Positions 56,930 through 64,000 of a stretch of 64,000 bases of DNA are shown in pieces (the first letter of the stretch is position 1; each line of letters begins with the position of its first letter). A model generated the notes under the pieces. It ran no database searches. It had not been told where the DNA came from and saw nothing but the letters and a program-made list of their open reading frames with translations. The translations under genes were made by a program, and so were the position numbers. Source of the stretch: Anadara kagoshimensis (Eukaryota > Mollusca > Bivalvia > Arcoida > Arcidae); contig CM037871.1 of NCBI GenBank assembly GCA_021292105.1, positions 16,685,960-16,749,959 of the forward strand, given 5' to 3'.

Positions 56930-57180
56930 AATGCTGAGTGCTTGAAAAAAGCACAGTCGCTACCTATTTTCAAGTCTTGGTCAGATCTGGCCGAGGATTC
57001 GAACTCCGACCCCATAATACGGAGCAGGCGCTATCACCTGATCGCATGAGTTTTAAGGTCTCTTCTGAAAGCCTGCGACTTTTATTTATAAATACTGTGT
57101 GCTTGACCAGAAAGTCGCTATCTAGTTTCCTGTCTTTATCAGACGCGGTTGGGGTTCGGACCTCAAAGGCCACAAAGTGA
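56930..57180 (-). mobile_element. Two degraded SINE head segments in tandem
   Basis: AGCACAGTCGCTACCTATTT...GAGGATTCGAACTCCGACC and CCAGAAAGTCGCTATCTAG...GGGGTTCGGACC are both reversed B-box and adjoining body sequence of family A type. Confidence 0.55.
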
Positions 57181-58684
57181 ACGCTTTACATATGTAAAAT
57201 TAATTAAACTACAAAGTACATTAATTAATCGACCAGCAATGTAGATGCTGAGCTCATGTATTTATTTATTACAAGTCACTACACATTGGTTTTTCAGCTC
57301 AGTTGCTATGTTGGTGGTTTTTTAACAGTTCAATGATAATTTCGTTCATAAAAACGTAATATATTTATACACGACTCGATCAATGCCTCTGGTTATCTAT
57401 GCCTATCATTGCAATGTTCACTCAGCAAAGTAATAAGCTGCTTTTATTGAGCAATATAGAAAGTGATTAAGTGAAATATTACATTGGCCCAGATTCACAA
57501 TCATTTTCTTAATTAAGACCTTTCAAAATTACCTGATCCAGTTTCTTGATGATATCTTTACTTACATTTTGAAAATTTTGGGCAATCTTTTTTTAGAACA
57601 AAGAATAAACATTTTTCGACTAGACACCAATGACATGAGCATTCATGACCTGATCAAAATGACACCATAAAATTTTAGTCGTTTCAGGATCCTTATGTGA
57701 CCTTGGCTTTTGAGCCCATCACCTTAATTTATGTCAAATGTTTACCCACAACATATTCTAGTATACATGCATACACATAATATTTTCTTAGATATATTTG
57801 AAAATTAAAATTAACAAAATAATTAAAGTCCATTTACGATCCTTTAGTCTCTCGGGTTTTCGTAAAATTATCTAAAACGAAACTTTTTATTGTAAAAGTA
57901 AAATCGTATATTTATCATACAATTCATGCCGTAATTAATTTTTAATATTTCTATTCATAAACTTTTCTCAGTTTTGCCCATACTTCAGATTAAAGTTAAA
58001 GAAAATCTAATAATTAATATGTAATTTTTTTTGTAAAAAACTGGGCCTGTCATTTTAGTCTGTTTTTATGATGAACACACACACACACACACACACACAA
58101 CACACACTGAAACTCACATGAATACGTACATTTATTCGTCATTCTGTTTATTAATTTGCTCCATTGATTGGTGAAAAGAACATGAAAATATTGATAACTA
58201 TGTTTTATTTACCGACATAACTGTTTTATACACAAACAAATGAATAATTCCGTCTTCACCACATGTGATTAATTAAAATATTAAAACCCCACTGGTGTTT
58301 TGATCAAACCGGAAATGTAATTGATTAAACATGCAATAGTAATGCATTCCATTACGCTCCTAAATGTGCAGTGATGTGTATTGGCAATCACACATGGCGA
58401 ACCTAATGCATGTAATCTGTCATATGTACATGTAGCTAGACTAACGTTATGTAAAAACTATTACTACATTTGACTGACGCTTCAAGATTACAGAATGGTT
58501 GCTGGTACGGCTGTCAAATGAAATTTATGTGAGTACATGAGATTTTTTTATGATTTCAATATTTTAACATTTGTACATTCAAATGTACGGTGTGTAAAAT
58601 ATCGACTACAATTTCATTTCATGCGTTTCCCTCCTGATATTTCACAACCATGCTTTCACTGTTACGTCCATGTAGCTAACGATG

Positions 58685-58895
58685 GTTACAGACGTGGCCT
58701 CTGTGGCTGTGATCAAACGTTTGCGCTTACGGCGCTTACGAATCAGAGCGTCTCTCACTACCAAGGTTCGAATTCCACTCTGGACAGAACCTTATTGCGA
58801 ATGTAGGTGGTTTTCTACGGACACTCCTATTTCCTCCACCATCGGTGAACTAACTGCCTCGTTGTTAGCAAAAGATTGGGACATAAACTCCATTA
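58685..58895 (+). mobile_element. SINE copy, family B, with tRNA-like B box
   Basis: AAGGTTCGAATTCCACTCTG (B-box like) is followed by GTGGTTTTCTACGGACACTC, CTATTTCCTCCACC and ACATAAACTCCATTACTTCA. The reading frames across it are not genes. Confidence 0.6.
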
Positions 58896-59053
58896 CTTCA
58901 CGGAACTTTCTTTTGTATTTGGCGATGCGCATGCTATATTACTCACATCTATATTAGGATAGCATGTCCATAAAGTAAGACCTGCTATAGTATCAACCTC
59001 TGTCCATTGAAACTAGTGTTTAAAACCCCCTTTGCTCTATATTTCTAAAAAAA

Positions 59054-59464
59054 CAGGGTTCGTACAGGCCTTGAAAAGTCCTTAAAATTTGAGATTTGCC
59101 TTAAAAAGACCCTAAAACAAGTCTGGCCCTAAAAAGCCCTTGAATTTATCCTGAATGCCCTTGCATTTGGCCAGTTTGGGTGTTTGTATTTCAATATTAA
59201 GTGGTTGCAAATAGACTGATGTAAATAAATAAATGAATTAATAAGTTACATTAAAATGAGCAATTTAACGGTACCGTACCTGGCCCCCTTCAACCTAATC
59301 TACTTCAAGTGTCGATACTATGGACACACAAGTAATTGTTTTATTGATTTCCAATATTTTTTGCTAAAATTGTATTTCTGATAAGCCTTGAATTTGCAAA
59401 TAAGAACCTGAAAAGACCATAAAAAGTCCTTAAATTTGGTGTCCAAATGTCTGTACTAACCCTG
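59054..59464. mobile_element. 411-bp hAT-type MITE
   Basis: The ends are CAGGGTTCGTACAGGCCTTG and GTCTGTACTAACCCTG. Subterminal AAAAGTCCTTAAAATTTG and AAAAAGTCCTTAAATTTGGT occur in the same orientation at both ends. The flank is an A run, so the 8-bp TSD cannot be defined. Confidence 0.65.
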
Positions 59465-60386
59465 AAAAATAACCTATGTATAAAGATCACCTGCACATCA
59501 ATGTCGCTGTTCAATGACCCATATACTTCATATGTCAACCAAAAGACCTTTTTATAAAGACCATCTGTCTATAAAGCCCACCCCTCTTAGACCCATATTT
59601 TTCCTTTTTATACGGTTTTTAAAATAGTTTTAAGACACAATTCTTGAGTTTTGCCAAAATTATCTTTTTAAAACTTTACATAAACAAAATACCAATATAT
59701 ATAAATAAAGGACGTAACCATAGAAACACTTCAATTTACATTATGACATTTAATTTATAAAAGCGAACACATTATTGCGGTTTTTCTCCGACATGTGTAT
59801 AAATTATTTAAAACCAAACCGGACATTCTTTTAATATTTTTTTATGTTATGTGCATCTATAATACTTTGCTTTCTTTACACTTTCGTGGTTAACCTGATT
59901 TTTAATTACTTAAAACATCCAAAACATTAGTCTGGAACATGAACATGACGAAAATAAAGGGTTTTTTTTCCATACGCGCACACTGGTGCATGTATACATT
60001 CATTTTCATTTGCATACACAATACAATATACATTTACGTTTATGTATGGCGACATGTCATTATTACATAAAGAGAAAAGAAAGATATAAGTATAAATGAT
60101 CGTCTTATTTTCATAATCCGACTGAAATAACAGAAAAAATTTATTTGTTAATTCATTCCCAATATCCGTTGGCTTCTTAGGTACGTTGATCCCCGAAAAT
60201 ACATGTCAACGAAATCGTATATAAAAATGAAATTTAAGACCTTTAATTTAAAAAACAAACCACGAATTAACCATCCCACGAAATAGTATTTTTCCTAGAA
60301 CCTTGAAAATTAAGATACCTCGAAAACAAATGATTCCACAGTATTTATTTATTTATTTATCATTGCATGTATTGTTACTATTATAA

Positions 60387-60565
60387 TCAAACCTCTCTAT
60401 AAAGGCCATCCAAGGGAACCAGTAAGAGTGACCTTTGTGGGAAGGTGACCTTTATATACAGGTTCAAATCATATGAAAAAAGAAAATTTCGGATACAATT
60501 CTACTTACCTTTATAAGCAGGTGGCCATTATATAGAGATTACCTTTAAGGCAGGTTGGACTGCAT
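60387..60565. mobile_element. MITE, second copy of the 30982 family
   Basis: TCAAACCTCTCTATAAAGGC at the left, CCAAGGGAACCAGTAA inside and AAGGCAGGTTGGACTG at the right match 30982-31143; the copy is slightly longer and its left terminus is mutated. Confidence 0.75.
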
Positions 60566-60937
60566 TTTTATTATTATTATTATTATATTATTATTATTAT
60601 TATTATTATATTAATAATTGTTATATATTATATATATATTTTTTAGAAAAATAGAATATAAAAAATACATCAGTATATTAATTTTTTCCATTTATCACTT
60701 TATATCGATATTTTCAAGTTGCCGTCATTGCGTAAAATACTTAGCACAATGAAGAATATTGTCGCTACAGTATTCTGATTACGTTTGGCCTACAATTTAT
60801 ATTAATTATCAATGACTTCCCAGGAGCTTTAAGGATGCTTTATGTTGTTAAGACAAACTGAAGACTCAGCAAGAATTTGATAGATACTTATTGGCATAAA
60901 AGCACGGCAATTTTTTGCTTATTCCTTGGAGTAAAGT

Positions 60938-61143
60938 ACAGACATGTCGAAAGTTTAACACCAACCTACCGAATTAGGGCCGAATCAGCAGCTCACCTTG
61001 ACCCCTAGTAAGCTATATTTCGCCAGCTGCTATTTATCTCTCGGTAGCATTTCGCAACTATAGCCATCCATATCTCGACCACTAGGGAGCTGAGCTGAAG
61101 ATGCGTTTTTATTAGCTTAGTGTTAAACTTTCGACAGGTCTGT
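60938..61143. mobile_element. 206-bp MITE with 24-bp TIRs
   Basis: Left ACAGACATGTCGAAAGTTTA(ACAC) and right (GTGT)TAAACTTTCGACAGGTCTGT are inverted with 23 of 24 positions matching. It is the best copy of a family also seen at 31209, 53485 and 61518. The TSD is not clear. Confidence 0.8.
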
Positions 61144-61517
61144 GTTGTATATTCGATAGAAGCATTCATCTCACAAGTTCAAAACAAAAACCAGTTCATT
61201 GATTGGATTTTCATATTGAGCAGGTTTTTAAAGTTGACATTAATCGGATTTAACAAACAACAATTTTGTATCAAGTTAAATGATTTATATTCTAAATTAA
61301 ATTTTCAATTCAAGTGCCTATGGGATTTTATATCAAATCCAAAAAGCCGATTTAATTTTGGAACAGTATTGATTATAACCTTTAGACTAGCGTGTAATGA
61401 AATGACTTTGACACCAGTTGGAGACGGCATCAAGCTCAGCTCTAATTACGTGAGTAAGACAATTTTTGTCTTGTGCCATTAATTTTAGTCTGTTGTTGTC
61501 TTAAGTGTATGTACAGT

Positions 61518-61707
61518 ACATTCCTGTCGAATGTTTAACAGTGAACTAACGAAAATGAGTAAAACCTCGAATGCCATGCGGTAGAGATATGGATGGCTAA
61601 TGGCCGAAAAGCTTCCGAGCGATAGATTACAGAATAGCTGGCGGGATATAGCTATCGAATTAAGCTGACGATTCGTTAGGTTAGTGTTAAACTTCCGACA
61701 GGCCTGT
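61518..61707. mobile_element. 190-bp MITE, copy of the 60938 family
   Basis: ACATTCCTGTCGAATGTTTA and TAAACTTCCGACAGGCCTGT are diverged inverted ends; the inner GATATGGATGGCTAATGGCC also appears in other copies. Confidence 0.7.
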
Positions 61708-61724
61708 GCTGTGGATGATAAGTA

Positions 61725-61872
61725 CAGTAAAACCTTGATATAATGTCCCCGTTTGCCTTTGCCATCTCTTATCGCCACACTACGTGTTTCCTTGTAATCA
61801 CCTCTCGGTTAATCGCCGCCAAATCTTGGATTAGGCCAGAACAAATTGTTGCAATTGATCTAGGTTTTACTG
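61725..61872. mobile_element. 148-bp TA-flanked MITE (pogo/mariner-type)
   Basis: Ends CAGTAAAACCTTGATATAAT and ATTGATCTAGGTTTTACTG are inverted, with TA on each side (61723-61724, 61873-61874). Confidence 0.8.
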
Positions 61873-61893
61873 TACCGGTCTTTAAAATGGTGA

Positions 61894-62140
61894 TTGGAGT
61901 GGAGCTGATTAGCGTAATGGCGTTTTACGCCACAGTGAAAATTCTTTCACATACTAGTATATCGAGGTGGTCAATTCTGAAATCGTTAAGGAAGCCGGAG
62001 TACCCGGAGAAAAACCCCATCATGCGACAAGCGAACTGACACTTTTTTCCAAATGTAGTATAGATTGAACCCTATAGGGAGTGAGAACGCTGCAACTTGT
62101 AAACGCGCCCCTAAGACCACTGGACCACCGAGGGTTCTTA
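61894..62140 (-). mobile_element. SINE copy, family B, longest in the window
   Basis: It reads in reverse from a degraded head (CGGTGGTCCAGTGGTC at 62118-62133) through the body (GTCAGTTCGCTTGTCG, CCGGCTTCC) to ATATACTAGTATGTG...GCGTAAAACGCCATTACG and a CTCCACTCC tail. Confidence 0.6.
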
Positions 62141-64000
62141 TGTAATAAGTTTCTGTTTTGTGATCAATATGATTTCTGTGAAGGTTGATAGGTTTAGGTA
62201 TATTTTAAAGATATTTGAAATACGGGTGGAGTTAAGTTCTCAGGTACTCAGTTATTTAGGTGCATACAGGAACATAAAGTAAGCATTGTGATAGTGTAGT
62301 CGTTGGTAAATAGTTTGCATGTTCAGTTTTTTAAATATTGTTTCCTTATACACCCTTTCAAACATTTATACATTTTTACTATTTTACACAAAATAGGTAT
62401 CGAATCTTTACATCTCTGAATGTAACCAACGGAGATGTACTTTAGTTATAATGTCTAAACTCTGAAATTTTCTCAACTTAAAGTGGACTTGTGTGAAGTT
62501 GAGTGACAGAGTTTGGTGACATCATCTGGCATAGTTTCTGTCCTGTTTTAAACAATGCAGTGGTTATAATTTTACTTAAAGACTCCATTGATGCTTTTCT
62601 ATTTATCATAAACAATAACCAATGCTATTTAAAAGGTAATTTTTAAAATTTGGTTGGCAGAAAGAAACTTTCATTATTAAGATGATTTTCTGGACTTTTT
62701 ACCGCTGTCATATACCTTTGTTTTTTAAAAAAAAATTAATCATAAAATACATTCAAAAATGGTATATGACATCGCCATCTTGAAAAAATGGAGGCCTATT
62801 TGAACTTTGAATGCCATTATGTTTTCGTTACCGTTACTTATTTGCACTACTGTTGACATATCACGATTTGAAAGACTTCCTTATCATGCTTATATTCTAT
62901 AAGAGTTTAATTCGTCAAGCTTGTAACACGCGTGACACGAAAGAAACTGTTGCTATCTGCTTATTTTGAATTTTACATAAAATGAATCATTTCAGTTTTA
63001 GCACTTGATTGAAGCATTAAAGTACATGTTTCATTTTATATAATTATTATTTGTCTGTGATTTAAAAGAGTTCATTTGTAAACCGGAAACTTACACCGAT
63101 AGCCTTAAGAAGCAGACGACTCATGACTGATCCCTCCAATCGTAATGGAAACGCCCACCAACCATTACTGTGACTGACATAGATGTAAATTTCTGCAATT
63201 TCTAACATGAAACCATTTTAGAAATGACATATATTATATAATTACAGTAAAAAGCTTTCTTTAAATACGCCTGGCATGCTATCGCCACATCCGGATTTGA
63301 TTTCAAACTAATGATGCTGATTGTATACATTAATGCATAACATGCTTCGACACAGAATATCGTCTGCAATACCAAATTATTTGAAAAGCCTTGTAAATCT
63401 GCATTTTAGCTGCACTTGTCCAAACTATCAGTAGTGAATGTTGTTTTCTTACATCTTTAAGATTCCGATCTGTAACATATAGCATTCTTAGGGACATTCT
63501 CGAGGTTATAATTACAAAACTGAAGATCATAGTTATGTCTCGAAAACGTATTAAAGACATATTGGTTTTGTTGCGTCTCTCCTTTTTCTTCTTCAACCCT
63601 TGTCTGAAGATTATTTTGAGTATTTTGAAAACTGCATAGGAAAATTAAGGATAGGCGTAGTATTTTATGGTGCTATTTTTTTGGACCGGGTCTATTTGGT
63701 ATTTTAAAGGCTCGATTTGGAACTAAGAACTAATTTTTTACCTAGATTTTTTTGTTTGTGATTGGTAGGATTGGCAGTTCATGGTTCAGATAATAATTTT
63801 GTCTGTATTCCAAAGCAAAATTATATGTGGAAGTTTGGTGGTATATTTGGTGGGTTATTTATACCGATATGTACCCAATAATTTAATTTTTAATTTTTAG
63901 AAAATGGCAACTAAAGCCATTATTTTCCTGATCTGTATGTTATGTCAACTTATGGAATTTTATTTACCTCGGTCCATTTTGGGGCCCAATTTGGAACCAA

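Larger units (their letters stand above)
53244..64000. other. Gene-free, repeat-rich right end
   Basis: No supportable coding region. It contains SINE copies (54085, 54490, 56567, 56930, 58685, 61894), MITEs (53485, 55923, 59054, 60387, 60938, 61518, 61725) and microsatellites at 55094-55592, 58077-58106 and 60566-60620. From 62150 to 64000 I see only A/T-rich sequence. Confidence 0.6.

Noticed and set aside
58537-58957. Two overlapping 89-91 codon plus-strand frames
   Set aside because: Both run through a SINE copy with a B box; no domain.
61120-61482. 120-codon plus-strand frame
   Set aside because: It starts inside a MITE end, has no family resemblance, no good start context, and typical AT-rich composition.
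63330-63596. 88-codon minus-strand frame, Lys/Arg-rich start
   Set aside because: No recognisable motif, splice context or conservation signal visible.
63904-64000. ATG followed by a signal-peptide-like stretch (MATKAIIFLICMLCQL) open to the window end
   Set aside because: Only 32 codons are visible and the later part (GGTCCATTTTGGGGCCCAAT) resembles the repeat block just before it (GGTCTATTTGGTATTTTAAA). It needs sequence past 64000.

Overview
The window is animal nuclear DNA: spliced genes with GT/AG introns, very AT-rich non-coding sequence, and a dense load of short non-autonomous transposons. Two things suggest a bivalve mollusc, possibly a mytilid. One is the tRNA-headed SINE with a TCAC-type tail. 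The other is Helitron-like elements whose ends read AAGAGGCCCATGGGCC and GGTGAGCTAATAA around a tandem-repeat core. The species is inference; I could not run a search.

Five protein-coding loci can be supported. (1) The 3' part of an extracellular von Willebrand factor A (vWA) protein, + strand, 1-2571: Thr/Pro-rich linker exons followed by two phase 1-1 vWA exons. (2) A complete seven-exon TSPAN3-like tetraspanin, - strand, 17240-8876, 251 aa. (3) A complete ten-exon gene for mitochondrial ATP synthase subunit alpha (ATP5F1A), + strand, 19141-29858, 552 aa. (4) A complete five-exon Rit/Ric-type Ras GTPase, - strand, 49101-39043, 207 aa. (5) A possible single-exon small membrane protein, + strand, 52935-53243, 102 aa. 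All splice joins in genes 2-4 keep frame and rebuild the full family domain. The tetraspanin and ATP5F1A are head-to-head with about 1.9 kb between start codons; ATP5F1A and the Ras gene are convergent. I see no functional link between the genes.

The remaining sequence is mostly repeats. Introns and intergenic DNA hold several families that can be delimited by terminal inverted repeats (TIRs) and target-site duplications (TSDs). They include a 629-bp foldback with a 9-bp TSD; three copies of a ~312-bp element, each with a 5-bp TSD, one nested in another and one nested in a hAT-like element with an 8-bp TSD; a 661-bp element with a 6-bp TSD; several TA-TSD MITEs; two SINE families with similar 3' tails; a dead LINE fragment; and five tandem arrays. 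Two arrays (145-bp units at 39.6-41.2 kb, ~150-bp units at 42.1-43.6 kb) lie in the same Ras-gene intron. Most of their units carry nuclear-receptor-type AGGTCA half-sites. A third array of ~84-bp units starts about 10 bp after the Ras stop codon, probably in the 3' UTR.

From 53.3 kb to the end I find no gene, only SINE and MITE copies and microsatellites. No rRNA gene, functional tRNA gene, CRISPR array or viral gene was seen.
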